The position numbers and the translations under genes were made by a program. From Chloracidobacterium sp. (lineage in GTDB: Bacteria; Acidobacteriota; Blastocatellia; Pyrinomonadales; Pyrinomonadaceae): a stretch of 64,000 nucleotides of DNA. The notes under the pieces are model-generated. The model did not search any database. It saw only the letters and a list, made by a program, of their open reading frames with translations, and was not told where the DNA came from. The DNA lies in contig JADJRV010000019.1 of assembly GCA_016712045.1 (NCBI GenBank), positions 54,266-118,265 on the forward strand, given 5' to 3'. This document shows positions 34,422-43,845 of this stretch, in pieces. How positions within the stretch are numbered: position 1 is the stretch's first letter; each line of letters opens with the position of its first letter.

Positions 34422-34906
34422 TTAGCTCACCAGCCAATTCGTAAAGTGCTCCCACGTCTCGGTATATGCGATCGCCATACGTAGCGTCATATCGCCCATC
34501 GGTATCATAAAGAAAACGCTCGGCGAATAGCCGGGAAATCCGACACCGCGTTTGAGAGCCGCAAACCCCGTCATCGTGCCGATGATCACCATCGCCGTCG
34601 CGAGCGATATGCCCAGCATCCCGAGCGAAATGTGCAATTTGATCCGCTTTGACGAAACAAGATACGCCTGTACGCCAAACAGCACGATCCACGACGACAT
34701 CAGCAACGCGTGCACATGAACGAGCCCGCTCGGCAGCGGCGGCGTGTTAAAAAGCGGCTTGAGATAATACGTCTGTGCGTAGCCGATGACCGTGAGCAAC
34801 GGTATGAAAAGCGAAAACGCCAAAAGAATTTATGCTCAAATGTAAGACGCGACCACCAACCTTTGTTGGCGGCCATTTGATCCAATGTCGCAATATTTGT
34901 AGCCAT
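34422..34906 (-). CDS. Small multi-pass membrane protein, frameshifted
   Basis: About 160 residues with four predicted membrane segments. A soluble head (M-A-T-N-I-A-T-L-D-Q-M-A) leads to H-K-F-F. After a one-base loss in the AAAA run at 34822-34825 it continues as F-S-L-F-I-P-L-L-T-V-I-G-Y. The middle has G-L-V-H-V-H-A-L-L-M-S-S-W-I-V-L-F, with two His that could bind haem or metal, and R-I-K-L-H-I-S-L-G-M-L-G. I recall similar unnamed membrane proteins but cannot name the family with certainty. Relatives seem longer, so the C-terminus may also be cut. Confidence 0.6.
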
Positions 34907-34956
34907 AACTGTCTCCATCTATTAGATTTAACGGCGTTTGGCTGTGTATTGAATGC

Positions 34957-34999
34957 ACAAAAAACAAACGCCTTCACCTGTTAAGGCGAAAGCGTTTGT
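34957..34999 (-). terminator. Terminator after the Asn/Thr-rich lipoprotein gene
   Basis: On the minus strand an ACAAACG...CGTTTGT outer stem with an inner CGCCTT/AAGGCG stem is followed by TTTTTTG. It lies 28 nt past the lipoprotein stop. Confidence 0.75.
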
Positions 35000-35027
35000 C
35001 AAAAAGTATCAGGTTGTTAATAGAAAA

Positions 35028-35537
35028 TTAGTCTTCGCCGATCGTTATGATCATGACGTTGATCGAGGCTTTGATCTTCTTTTTGGTCGGATTGCTGATC
35101 TCGAAAACGAGGTCGCCGTCAGCGACAGTTGTCGCGTTGTAATTGCCAATTTCGTCGGTCACGTCAACCAGCTTTCCTTTAGCGGGTGTGATCATTGTTA
35201 TCTTTGCCGCTTTGTCGGCATCCGCGATCGTTACGTCTTGACCTTTTTTCGCACCGACGACAAATTTTTTCGACTGGCCGGGTTCCAGGTCAAAATTTTC
35301 TACAGTGTTGTCAGTGCCTTTCTTAAATGAGAGCCGCGTAGGTTCGCCATCGACGGGCTTGGCAGTATTAGCATTTGCTGCGGTGTTGGCGTTTACTGCA
35401 TTGGTGTTGGCTGGTTTTGCATTGGCCGCTGTGTTGGCCGCGTTCGCATTTGTGTTGGTATTAGTATTGGTTGCAGTTCCGCCGCATGCCATCAGGCACA
35501 GGCTGGCGAACGCGAAAATTATTATTTGTTTTATCAT
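35028..35537 (-). CDS. Lipoprotein with Asn/Thr/Ala repeat linker
   Basis: A 169-residue lipoprotein. The signal peptide ends in L-C-L-M-A-C near residue 17. A low-complexity linker of Asn, Thr and Ala (about residues 21-60) follows. The C-terminal domain (R-L-S-F-K-K-G-T-D to the end) is probably an all-beta domain, with L-E-P-G-Q-S-K-K-F-V-V-G. The function is unknown. The ATG at 35537 has GAGGAA before it; a longer start would add 23 residues without a signal. It has its own terminator at 34957. Confidence 0.7.
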   Translation of the reverse strand: MIKQIIIFAFASLCLMACGGTATNTNTNTNANAANTAANAKPANTNAVNANTAANANTAKPVDGEPTRLSFKKGTDNTVENFDLEPGQSKKFVVGAKKGQDVTIADADKAAKITMITPAKGKLVDVTDEIGNYNATTVADGDLVFEISNPTKKKIKASINVMIITIGED

Positions 35538-35634
35538 TTTTCCTCGGGTCATTTGACCTAATATTTGAAAATCTCCGTCGACCGAGATAACTGCATTGCG
35601 TAACAAATTACTTATCGTTACTTTTAGTTATTAA

Positions 35635-36063
35635 CTAGGCTTCGCTGACCATCTTGCCGTCGGCTGATTTGCCCGCAAGATGTGCCATAGTAGCTTTCAT
35701 CAGCGTTCCCATGTCCTTCATCGAAGAGGCTCCTGTTTCGGCCACTGCCGCTGCCACCGCAGCTGCTATTTCCTCCGTGGTCGCAGCCTGTGGCAGATAG
35801 ACCTCGATCACGGCTATCTCGACAGCCTCTTTCGCGGCCAGATCGCTGCGTCCGGCGTTCTCATATTGCTCGATCGAATCCCGTCGCTGTTTGACCAGCG
35901 ACTGCAGGGCTTTCATGACCTCTTCGTCGGTCAACTCGCCGCCCTTTTCGATCTTGCGGTTCATCAGATTGGCCTTGACCATCCGCAGCGTTGATAGTTT
36001 GTCGGCATCTTTCGCCTTCATCGCCGCCGTCATATCAGCGACCATTGTTTCTAGTAAGCTCAT
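35635..36063 (-). CDS. yqeY: GatB/YqeY domain protein
   Basis: A 142-residue cytoplasmic protein of the YqeY family, which resembles the tail domain of the GatB amidotransferase subunit and may bind tRNA. It has the typical A-M-K-A-K-D-A-D-K-L-S-T-L-R-M, an Q-R-R-D-S-I-E-Q-Y-E-N-A-G-R-S-D-L segment and a Y-L-P-Q segment. The C-terminal M-G-T-L-M-K-A-T-M segment completes it. The length is normal. No partner gene is near, and the function in this organism is unknown. Confidence 0.9.
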   Translation of the reverse strand: MSLLETMVADMTAAMKAKDADKLSTLRMVKANLMNRKIEKGGELTDEEVMKALQSLVKQRRDSIEQYENAGRSDLAAKEAVEIAVIEVYLPQAATTEEIAAAVAAAVAETGASSMKDMGTLMKATMAHLAGKSADGKMVSEA

Positions 36064-36172
36064 GGTTAGAGTCTAAGAAAACATACGGTCTAGGCAAAGA
36101 CATGGAAAATGAGAAAAAAACATACTTATTTAGGTTGACATTGACAGGCTTTTCGATTAACCGTTGTCCATT

Positions 36173-38017
36173 ATGAAATTACGTTGGCGTTTTGGCATTA
36201 TCGCGGGGTTATTTCTCGCCGTTTTCTCTCTCTATCCGCAGTTGAAGATGGTGTATCTTCGTGGGGCGGAGTGGAACGGCCATTACGCGTACAACGACGT
36301 GGACGAGGTTGCGTATGCGTCGTATCTCAAGGCCCTGATCGACGGACGGCCGCGTAAGAATGACCCGTACACGGGCCGCGACGATACGCTTGAAAACCCT
36401 CAACCGGAGTCTCTGTTTTCGATACAATTTGCCGGGCCATATACGATCGCGATACCTGCACGGATATTGGGCGTTCCCGCCACTTGGGCAATGACGATCT
36501 CGGGTGCGGTCGCGGCGTTTTTGACGGCACTCGCGATATTTTGGCTGATCGGGATGCTGACGCGGGATTCGCTCTTTGCAATGGCTGGGAGCCTCATAGT
36601 ACTAGCCGGAGGTGCGCTCTTTGCCGGCGAAGGCGCCGTCGGAGAGGTTGTGGGCGGAGGGTTTTCGTATCCATATTTTCCCGGTTTCCGACGGTACATA
36701 CCGGCGATGGCGTTCCCGGCGTTCTTTGCCCTGATCGCGTTGGTCTGGAAGATGATTCGCAGAGTGGAGGAGGAGGGGAGTAAAGGAGTTGGGGAGGAGA
36801 AAAACTCAGGTCTCCCCCACTCCTCAACTCCCCTACTCCTCACCTTAGCCGCTGCGGCGTTTGCCTACACCGTCTTCTCTTACTTCTACGTCTGGACGAC
36901 CGCGGCGGCGTGGCTTGGGTGTCTGGGTATTTGCTGGCTGGTTGTTCGGCCGGATGGTGTTTGGAAAGATATCAAGTCGCTAGTGCTGCTTGGTGCGGGA
37001 TGTGTTCTGAGCCTTGCTCCGTACGCGTGGCTGCTGTCTAAGCGTTCGCATACAATGGACGATGTCCAGATGCTCGTACGGACGCACGCACCCGATCTGA
37101 CGCGTGTACCGGAGCTTATAAGCTATGTGGTACTGATCGTGATCGCGATGGGGATAGCGATGAAGATGTTTGCCGTGCGTGATCGCGGGACGCTCTTTGC
37201 CGTGTCGCTGGCGTTGACGCCCATCGTTGTTTTTAATCAACAGATCATCACCGGCCAGTCGCTGCAGCCGATACATTATCAAGTTTTTATCGGTAACTAT
37301 GTCGCGGGGCTGGCGGTCGTTTTTACACTCGGGCTCATCTGGCGAACCGCTGACGGCAGCGAAAAGCTGGTTTCTCGCATTGCTCTTACCGTGGTCGTTC
37401 TGGTCGCCGCCGGATGGGGATTTGTCGAGTGTCATTACACGGTGCGTGTGCTTGATGATGTGAATGTGATGCGTGATGAGGCTTTGCCGGTCGCACGCCG
37501 TCTGGCGGAGCTGGCTCAGAACGACGCCGACAAACACCACCAGGTTGTCCTGCATCTTGGCATCGCCGAGGCCGACGATCTGCCGACGGTCGCTCCGCAG
37601 GCTGTGCTATGGGCACGGCATCAGCATGTGTTTGCGGGCGTTACGTGGGACGAGAACAAAGAGCGGTACTATCAGCAGCTATATTATCAGGGCGTGTCGG
37701 GGCGGGATCTCGCCAATGGCATGAAAAGCGGTAACGATTTTGTTTCGATGATCGCCCTGTTTGGCTGGGGGCGTCACACCGACCGGCTCAACTCTCAGTA
37801 CAAACCTCTCACACTCGGCGAGATCGACGCTGAGGCTCGCATCTACGACGAATACGCCAAGACTTTCGCCGCCACAAAACCCGGTGTTGTACGGCTCAAT
37901 TACCTCATCACATCCAACGAACCCCAACAATATTTTGACCGCATCGACCAATGGTACGACCGCGATGCTGGCGAAACATTTGGTAAATACGTGCTCTACC
38001 GACTGAGGCTCAAATAA
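36173..38017 (+). CDS. Large multi-pass membrane protein, GT-C-like, with an in-frame repeat insertion
   Basis: A 614-residue integral membrane protein with about ten hydrophobic segments. The first external loop has N-D-V-D-E-V-A-Y-A-S-Y-L-K-A-L-I-D-G and D-P-Y-T-G-R-D-D, acidic motifs placed as in GT-C glycosyltransferases, but no family is certain. The C-terminal part (from about residue 430) is soluble. Residues about 198-224, between two membrane helices, are encoded by an 8-nt-period inverted repeat at 36764 and read as Glu/Lys/Gly- then Ser/Pro-rich text unlike the rest. The ATG at 36173 was chosen over a TTG at 36164. Confidence 0.65.
   Translation: MKLRWRFGIIAGLFLAVFSLYPQLKMVYLRGAEWNGHYAYNDVDEVAYASYLKALIDGRPRKNDPYTGRDDTLENPQPESLFSIQFAGPYTIAIPARILGVPATWAMTISGAVAAFLTALAIFWLIGMLTRDSLFAMAGSLIVLAGGALFAGEGAVGEVVGGGFSYPYFPGFRRYIPAMAFPAFFALIALVWKMIRRVEEEGSKGVGEEKNSGLPHSSTPLLLTLAAAAFAYTVFSYFYVWTTAAAWLGCLGICWLVVRPDGVWKDIKSLVLLGAGCVLSLAPYAWLLSKRSHTMDDVQMLVRTHAPDLTRVPELISYVVLIVIAMGIAMKMFAVRDRGTLFAVSLALTPIVVFNQQIITGQSLQPIHYQVFIGNYVAGLAVVFTLGLIWRTADGSEKLVSRIALTVVVLVAAGWGFVECHYTVRVLDDVNVMRDEALPVARRLAELAQNDADKHHQVVLHLGIAEADDLPTVAPQAVLWARHQHVFAGVTWDENKERYYQQLYYQGVSGRDLANGMKSGNDFVSMIALFGWGRHTDRLNSQYKPLTLGEIDAEARIYDEYAKTFAATKPGVVRLNYLITSNEPQQYFDRIDQWYDRDAGETFGKYVLYRLRLK
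36764..36843. repeat. 8-nt-period inverted repeat inside a coding region
   Basis: Left arm (36764-36799) has GGAG-type octamers; right arm (36812-36841) has the complementary CTCC series with GGAGTAGG / GGAGTTGA / GGAGTGGG units on the other strand. About 80 nt in total. The surrounding reading frame stays open through it. Confidence 0.75.
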
Positions 38018-38043
38018 AAAAAAGACCGCTTCGAAAAGCGGTC
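38016..38043 (-). terminator. Terminator between converging genes
   Basis: GACCGCTT/AAGCGGTC hairpin followed, on the minus strand, by eight T. It ends transcription of the 82-aa gene and may also stop the membrane-protein gene. Confidence 0.8.
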
Positions 38044-38078
38044 CAAACTTGTATTACTAATAAAATATTAAAACTATT

Positions 38079-38327
38079 TTAGGCGGCCAAGAGATCGTTC
38101 GAAGTCTCGGCGAAAACTCGTCTGCCGTTTAAGGCATCGTCAATGATCTCGCGAACGGCCGATGCGTCAGGATTAACATCCATACGTGCACAAGCACGCA
38201 GGTGTCTGATGATGCCCTCGGCTGCGATCTCTACACAATCGCCGGTCAATTTTGAGAACCGGCGTGCCTGAATATGGTCAATTTGCAAAACTCTGTCTTG
38301 CAAGGTCATGGGTCTAGCTGCTGCCAC
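38079..38327 (-). CDS. Hypothetical 82-aa protein
   Basis: No family recognised. The protein is charged and mostly helical (D-R-V-L-Q-I-D-H-I-Q-A-R-R-F, then E-G-I-I-R-H-L-R-A-C-A-R), with two Cys and no signal peptide. The start is GTG at 38327 with a good AGGAG site 8 nt upstream, which supports real translation. The terminator at 38016 closes the unit. Upstream, 38328-38566 holds no gene that I can support. Confidence 0.6.
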   Translation of the reverse strand: MAAARPMTLQDRVLQIDHIQARRFSKLTGDCVEIAAEGIIRHLRACARMDVNPDASAVREIIDDALNGRRVFAETSNDLLAA

Positions 38328-38566
38328 TTTTTATTCTCCTTTGTTTCGAAATTAAACCCTTTCGGGAAAAACTTGTCCTGCCTCACCGACAAAACATTTT
38401 CGGGTGGTGCGAAACATAACACCGAACCGACGCAATACGTTGAAACCTCCAGCTATATAGTTGCTGAAAAAATTTATACGAGCCTTCGTCTCAAACCGTA
38501 AGGAGATGTTAACAAATTAAAAACTAAATGTCACTACTTTTTTTTCGGGCGGCAGGCAAAAGAAAA

Positions 38567-38596
38567 AACCGGTAAACCACAAGATTTACCGGTTTC
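38567..38596 (-). terminator. Terminator after the HU gene
   Basis: AAACCGGTAAA/TTTACCGGTTT perfect hairpin. On the minus strand it is followed by TTTCTTTT, 30 nt past the HU stop. Confidence 0.85.
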
Positions 38597-38625
38597 TTTT
38601 AAAACACATACACTATGCAGTGCAC

Positions 38626-38907
38626 TTAGGCAACTGCGTCTTTCATCGCTTTACCGATGCTGAACTTGACAGTTGTCTTGGCCGGGATCTTGATCACGGC
38701 TCCCGTTGCGGGGTTGCGACCGTCACGAGCCTTGCGGTGGGTCTTCTTGAGTTTTCCAAATCCAGGAACGGTAAATTCACCATTCTTTACTACTTCGCTG
38801 GTTGCGAGAGCCGCAAGAGCGTCAAATAATGCTTTGACCTCGGTCTTTTTGCATCCGGTTGAATCAGCCAAGCTGCTGATAATTTCAGTCTGTGTCATAC
38901 GAGCCAT
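38626..38907 (-). CDS. hup: HU family DNA-binding protein
   Basis: A 93-residue nucleoid protein that bends and packs DNA as a dimer. It has the helical N-terminal half (M-T-Q-T-E-I-I-S-S-L-A-D) and the arm motif G-R-N-P-A-T-G with I-P-A-K-T-T-V-K-F. G-F-G-K-L-K is in the body. The ATG at 38907 has GGAGG 10 nt upstream; an earlier in-frame ATG would add six residues. HU and IHF are close relatives, and the R-N-P-A-T-G arm fits HU best. Confidence 0.92.
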   Translation of the reverse strand: MARMTQTEIISSLADSTGCKKTEVKALFDALAALATSEVVKNGEFTVPGFGKLKKTHRKARDGRNPATGAVIKIPAKTTVKFSIGKAMKDAVA

Positions 38908-39020
38908 AATTAAATTAACCTCCAAGTTTGGTTGTGTTATAAAAACTTCTTCAGTGAACTGTCTTGACCGTTAAAATCCAATCGGCCGGGTAGGGAAATT
39001 ACCAATCCGATAAAAAAGAT

Positions 39021-39097
39021 TGGTCGGGGCAGCAGGATTCGAACTTGCGACCTCTCGCTCCCAAAGCGAGCGCACTACCAGGCTGTGCTATGCCCCG
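39021..39097 (-). tRNA. tRNA-Pro (anticodon TGG)
   Basis: On the minus strand the acceptor arms CGGGGCA and TGCCCCG pair fully. The anticodon stem CTCGC/GCGAG encloses the loop TTTGGGA, giving anticodon TGG. The T arm has GTTCGAATC. The 3' CCA is encoded (39021-39023). A short ACCAATC/GATTGGT hairpin with six T follows and probably terminates it. Confidence 0.95.
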
Positions 39098-39161
39098 TCT
39101 GTTTCACCAAGGAAACGATTCCAAGTGTCGAATTCTAAGCCCGAATATGCGCAAGGTCAAG

Positions 39162-39761
39162 TCAAACCGCAATAAAATCGCGTAAAAACGGCATTATTTG
39201 CTCAAAAGCACGTGCTCGATGGCTAATTTTCTGTTTCACAGTGCCCGAAAGCTCGCCAAACGTCTCTTCAAAGCCCTCGGGCATGAACAGCGGATCGTAT
39301 CCAAAACCGCCATTTCCGCGTGGTGCGGCGGCGATATTTCCGGTGCAAATGCCTTCGGTGGTGTGCAGGATGCCGCCGTCAGGAGCGGCGATAGCGATCG
39401 CACAAACAAAACGTGCGGCACGGGAATGGTTGTACGACTTGTCCATCTCGCCGAGCAGCAACTGCATCTTTTTATCAAAACCGACATCACCGCCGTATCG
39501 TGCAGACAACACGCCTGGACGTCCGTTCAGGGCATCGACCTCTAGCCCCGAGTCGTCAGCGATCGCAAACGAGCCAGTTTGTTGTGCATAGCCGCTCGCT
39601 TTTAGCTTTGCATTGTCAATGAAGGTCAAACCGGTTTCCTCAACCTCGGTGACATTTTCGAAGTCGCTTAGGCCGATTAGTTCGATGGGCAATTCAGCAA
39701 GCAACGATCTCAGCTCTGCAAGCTTTCCCAAATTGTGCGTCGCGACAAGTAATCTTCTCAT
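39162..39761 (-). CDS. rdgB: XTP/dITP pyrophosphatase (RdgB/HAM1)
   Basis: A 199-residue nucleotide-pool sanitising enzyme that removes dITP, XTP and dHAPTP. It has the N-terminal L-L-V-A-T-H-N-L-G-K-L-A-E-L substrate loop and A-I-A-D-D-S-G-L-E-V-D-A-L-N-G-R-P-G. The later G-F-G-Y-D-P-L-F and S-H-R-A-R-A segments are also present. The ATG at 39761 was chosen because the conserved strand begins there; the longer start adds eleven residues. It may share a transcript with the downstream tRNA-Pro. Confidence 0.94.
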   Translation of the reverse strand: MRRLLVATHNLGKLAELRSLLAELPIELIGLSDFENVTEVEETGLTFIDNAKLKASGYAQQTGSFAIADDSGLEVDALNGRPGVLSARYGGDVGFDKKMQLLLGEMDKSYNHSRAARFVCAIAIAAPDGGILHTTEGICTGNIAAAPRGNGGFGYDPLFMPEGFEETFGELSGTVKQKISHRARAFEQIMPFLRDFIAV

Positions 39762-39813
39762 TTCTATTAGCTTCGTAACGGGTCTAAGACTCAATTAGAA
39801 CAAGACTTTTCCC

Positions 39814-39843
39814 TTGCCATCAAGGTAGCAAACAAGGTATAAA
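39814..39843 (+). promoter_or_regulatory. Sigma-70-type promoter for the 433-aa gene
   Basis: TTGCCA (39814-39819), an 18-nt spacer and TATAAA (39838-39843). It lies about 60 nt before the TTG start at 39907. GAGGA lies about 10 nt before that start. Confidence 0.5.
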
Positions 39844-39906
39844 ATACATAGCGGTTTTGCCGCTCTTACCCTTTCTTTCTTACCCGTTTTGTGAGGAATT
39901 TCCAAG

Positions 39907-41208
39907 TTGGCAGCAATTTTGATCGAAAATCAGATCGACGCGCAAATTGACGAGCGAACGCCCGTGCCCGAGCGGCGTAAGGTCAAAGCCAAGCCGCCCG
40001 TCATAAACGAGACTGAGGTCATTACCGAGCTAGGGGTCTGGCTGTCCGGGATGGAGAGTTTTCTGGCGTCGGGACGTTATTCGTTTGCGGACGGCGGTGA
40101 CGTTAAAGGAACCGCGGACATGGTCAAGGAATTTCGCATTGCCCACTCGGCTCTTTTGCGGGTCGCCCGTTTGAATGCGTTACTGCTCAGCGTCCACAAA
40201 ACGGAACAAACCGCTGGTCAGATCTCAGGCCGTGAACTTAGCGACCTTGCTGCCGCAATACGAGATTCGATACTTATCTCGGAAAGCATGATCCGCTCCG
40301 AGCATATCGGTGTCGCGGAGTGGAAAGCTTGGAGCAGTTCGCTCGCGGATAGACTGACGCACCTGACGGCATTCAAAAAGATCGTCCGTTTGGCCGAGGC
40401 CGAAGGCGAACAGTTTTTACCCTCACAACTGCGACAGCTTATTAACGCGATGTCGGATGACCCCGAGCACGCCGAACTCGCGCTGGTGCTGCCGCGATTT
40501 GGCAAGATACTTAAATGGCTAAGCGTGGTCGGCAAAATGCTCGAAGCGGACGAGCCTCTAAAGCCCGCATTGCTGATATTTTCGAGTGTGAATGAGCAGG
40601 TGCAAGAGCTGATCGGTTCGATCAACAACCGGCTTGAGAGCTTTCCCGACGAAGAGGCGGCGATCTTTGCGTCGCTCGACGCGGCGTCATATACGGCCTC
40701 GATCGAGCTAAAGAAAGTTTATACGCAGGAGCTTGCCGGCCTCGCCCGTCTGCGGCCGTCGCCGTCGATCTATGCCCGGATGGAGACAGCGTATTCGCTC
40801 CTTACGGAAGGCTTTCAGCAGATGCTCATTGGCTTTGCACGGCTGGTCGATCCAAAAGCGAAGGGGCATGACCTGTTCCCAAATTTTAAGAAGAAATTAG
40901 GTGAGTCGCTCGTATTGAGAACTGAACTTTCGTCGCTGGCCCGGCTTGTGCAGACCGCGGAGCAACAGCCCGAAAAGCAGAATATCGAGAAATTGCAGAG
41001 TACGCTTCGCGATTTTATGGTGGCAAAAGTTAGGTTTCTATTTTATAAAGACACCGAGACCGTCGAGCGGTTTATCGAAGAGATCCTCGTCACCAAACAG
41101 AACAAAGACCTCGTGCCGATATTGCACAGATTTGGTGCTTACCTAGATACGCTGTTTGGTCAGGTCAATTTCCGCGCTGTTCTCGCCGAACACCCGTTTG
41201 AATCTTAA
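39907..41208 (+). CDS. Hypothetical 433-aa all-helical protein
   Basis: No family recognised. It has no signal peptide and no membrane segment. After a charged head (D-E-R-T-P-V-P-E-R-R-K-V-K-A-K-P) almost the whole protein is predicted alpha-helical, with amphipathic heptads (E-F-R-I-A-H-S-A-L-L-R-V-A-R-L). A Lys/Phe-rich stretch near residue 325 (F-P-N-F-K-K-K-L-G) stands out. The start is TTG at 39907 with GAGGA upstream and a clear promoter. It is monocistronic, between a divergent rdgB and a dispersed repeat. A scaffold or cytoskeletal-accessory role is only a guess. Confidence 0.6.
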   Translation: MAAILIENQIDAQIDERTPVPERRKVKAKPPVINETEVITELGVWLSGMESFLASGRYSFADGGDVKGTADMVKEFRIAHSALLRVARLNALLLSVHKTEQTAGQISGRELSDLAAAIRDSILISESMIRSEHIGVAEWKAWSSSLADRLTHLTAFKKIVRLAEAEGEQFLPSQLRQLINAMSDDPEHAELALVLPRFGKILKWLSVVGKMLEADEPLKPALLIFSSVNEQVQELIGSINNRLESFPDEEAAIFASLDAASYTASIELKKVYTQELAGLARLRPSPSIYARMETAYSLLTEGFQQMLIGFARLVDPKAKGHDLFPNFKKKLGESLVLRTELSSLARLVQTAEQQPEKQNIEKLQSTLRDFMVAKVRFLFYKDTETVERFIEEILVTKQNKDLVPILHRFGAYLDTLFGQVNFRAVLAEHPFES

Positions 41209-41217
41209 GAAATTTTC

Positions 41218-41293
41218 TCCACAGATAAACACAGATGGACACAGATAATAGTATCCAATAAATTATCTGTGTTTATCCGTGTCCATCTGTGGA
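41218..41293. repeat. Dispersed 10-nt-period inverted repeat, copy at 41.2 kb
   Basis: Left arm CACAGATAAA / CACAGATGGA / CACAGATAAT, right arm complementary, outer TCCACAG/CTGTGGA. It lies between the 433-aa gene and the converging permease, 10 nt after one stop and 15 nt from the other. Confidence 0.85.
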
Positions 41294-41307
41294 CGATTCT
41301 TCTTTCC

Positions 41308-43833
41308 TTATTGCGAGCGAAGTGTTGCGAGAGGTTTGCGGAATAGAACGTCAAAGCTTGCGGCCACGCCGACAAATGTCACCAGCAGAGCAGTTATCAA
41401 AACACCGCCGATGGTAAGCGGCAGGTCAAATTGCCATTCGATAGCCATCAGGTAACGGCAAACGACATACGACATACTCACAGCAAAGCCTGTCGAGATC
41501 ACGCCGGCTAACAGCCCTAAAAGCCCGTATTCGGAAAACAATATAGTTGCAAGCGTCAGCCTTTTTGCACCAAGCGTTTTTAGAATTGCATTCTCATAGA
41601 TCCGCTGTGATTTGGTCAGAGCGACCGAGCCGATGAGGATCAGGATGCCGCTCAGCAACACAAAACTGCCGACGAACGATATCGCGATGACAAAATTGCT
41701 GACGAGTTTATCGACCGCCGCGATGATGTCTGCGACGTCAAATATCTGCACATTTGGAAATTTTTCTAAAATATCGCGTTGCAGCCGCTGACGGTCCGTT
41801 GCCGGAACGTGCTTGAGAACGGTCGCGGCAAAGCTCTGGGGAGCTTTGTCGAGCGTTCCCGGACGGAAAACAAAAACGAATGCGGTGCGGGCATTGCGAA
41901 CGTCGATCTTGCGGACGTTGGCAACGCGGGCAGTGAGCTTTCGCCCCGAGATGTCGAATGTCATTGAATCTCCGGCCGTAACCTTAAGCGTTTCGGCCAT
42001 TGTTTGTTCGACCGAGACCTGGGGCTCGTCCGGGTTCGCGGAGGTCCACCATTCGCCACCCGTGATCGATTCGTTGTCGTCGAGTTTGGGACGATAGGTT
42101 ATCGCAAATTCGCGGCCGATCTGGCCCTGTTGCTGACGGATCTCACGTTGGGTAAAATCGACAGACTCGCCATTAACCGCCGCTATTCTTGCCCGAACAG
42201 TCGGTACCGACTCGGCTTTCTCGCCGACGGCTTTTTCGATCATCGCCATGACGCCGTCGATCTGACTTTTTTGCACATCGACAAAGATCATGCTCGGCAG
42301 CCGCTGGTTACGCGAGAAATCAAATTCCCGCACGAGATTGGTCTGCATCGCCTGGACAGCGATCACGACAAACGCCCCGAGCCCGACGGCGAGCAATATG
42401 ATCCGCGTCTGATTGCCGGGACGGTAGAGCGAATTAATCGCTTGGCGGATCGAAAATGTGCCGAGCGATTTAGTTCGTTTGAGTACCCAAGTCAGGATCG
42501 CGGCGGCGGAGTAAAGTACTAGCCCTGTCCCGGCCAGCCCGCCTAGAAAAAAAGCTCCGACCTTTAACGAACCCGCTTGCCAAACAGCAATGCCGAGTAG
42601 AGCTGTGACGCATAGGGCTCCAAACAGCCACTTTGACCAATCAAGCCGGTTGATGTTTACGTTGTTCTCATCACGTAAAAGCAGTTTTGGTTTGATCGAG
42701 CGGATCTGGAGCAGCGGCAGAGCCGAGAAAAGCACCGATATCAGTACACCGAGCAGGATGCCCTGCCACGATGTTGCGAAAGTAACTGCGTAGCTCATCT
42801 TTGCCGGCAGAGCATCGACAAACCGCCATTTTGCGACCCACAGGCCGCATTGTGCGAGAAAAACGCCAAACAAGCTGCCGACCACCCCGAGTGTTAAAAT
42901 CTGCAGCAGATAAACGGCGATCACGCGATTGCCGGTCGCTCCGAGACATTTAAGTACGGCGACGGTCTTACGTTTTTGCTCGATAAACGCCCTCGCAACG
43001 TTCCACACGCCGACGCCGCCGAGGACGAGGATCAGCAGCCCCGTAAGCGAGAGATAATTCTCGGTACGAGCAAATTGCTCGTTGAGATTTTCCTGCTGCT
43101 CGCGGTACGAATTGACCTGTATCGTCGTGCCTTTCAGAGCGTCGCGAAGTTGCGTGACAAGCTCGGTCGGGTTTTCCGAAGTGCGGTAAAGTATTCGCCT
43201 ACGGATGCGGCTCGTGTTGCGGGTGATGCCCGCGTCGTCAAATGATTTTTTCTCAACAAAGATGCGAGCACCCATACGAAAACCGCTCGTTCCGCCGGGG
43301 TTCCTCGTCGATCGTGCCGCGTATTTGAAACTCGGCCTCGCCGATCTTGAGCTTGTCGCCGACCTTGACCTTAAGCTCTTCGAGCAGGATGCGGGCGATG
43401 ACGGCGCCGTTATTTTCGAGCAGTTTGAAATCGAACGTTTGGCCGTCAGATGTCGCAAAGGTGCCGACAAGCGGGAACGGCTGCTCGATGCCTTTAAGCT
43501 CGACAAACTCTAGGCTCTCGTTCGCCGGATCTGACGGACGTGCCATCGAGGCGGTCGAGATGGTCTCGTTTCGAGCCTCGACGATCGTTGATCTGCCTAT
43601 CACATCTTCGATCTTTGCGATATCGGTCGGCGAAAAATCATTTGTCGAGCTGACCTCAAGGTCCGCCGTCATCAACGCCCGTGCGTCATTGCCGACAACC
43701 TTGGTAATGTTTTGTATCAGCGAACGGAGTGCGACGATCGAGCCTACACCCAACGCGATGCACAGAAAAAAAACAACAAACGCCGCCATGAAGAGCGGAT
43801 CTCGCGTCGGGTAAGATTGAAAATAAACTTCAT
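41308..43833 (-). CDS. ybbP: YbbP-like FtsX-type ABC transporter permease, frameshifted
   Basis: A permease of about 840 residues with two FtsX domains, like E. coli YbbP. The first helix region M-K-F-I-F-N-L-T-R-R-E-I-R-S-S-W continues after a one-base loss in the A8 run at 43766-43773 (T8 on the coding strand) into L-C-I-A-L-G-V-G-S-I-V-A-L-R-S-L. One extra base in the GGGG at 43297-43300 moves the frame again, after which 41308-43290 is open to the end. The middle has L-G-G-V-G-V-W-N-V-A-R and the tail L-K-T-L-G-A-K-R-L. It probably works with the upstream ATPase in exporting or handling a lipid-like substrate near TesA. Confidence 0.85.
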
Positions 43834-43845
43834 TTTGTCTCGTCA

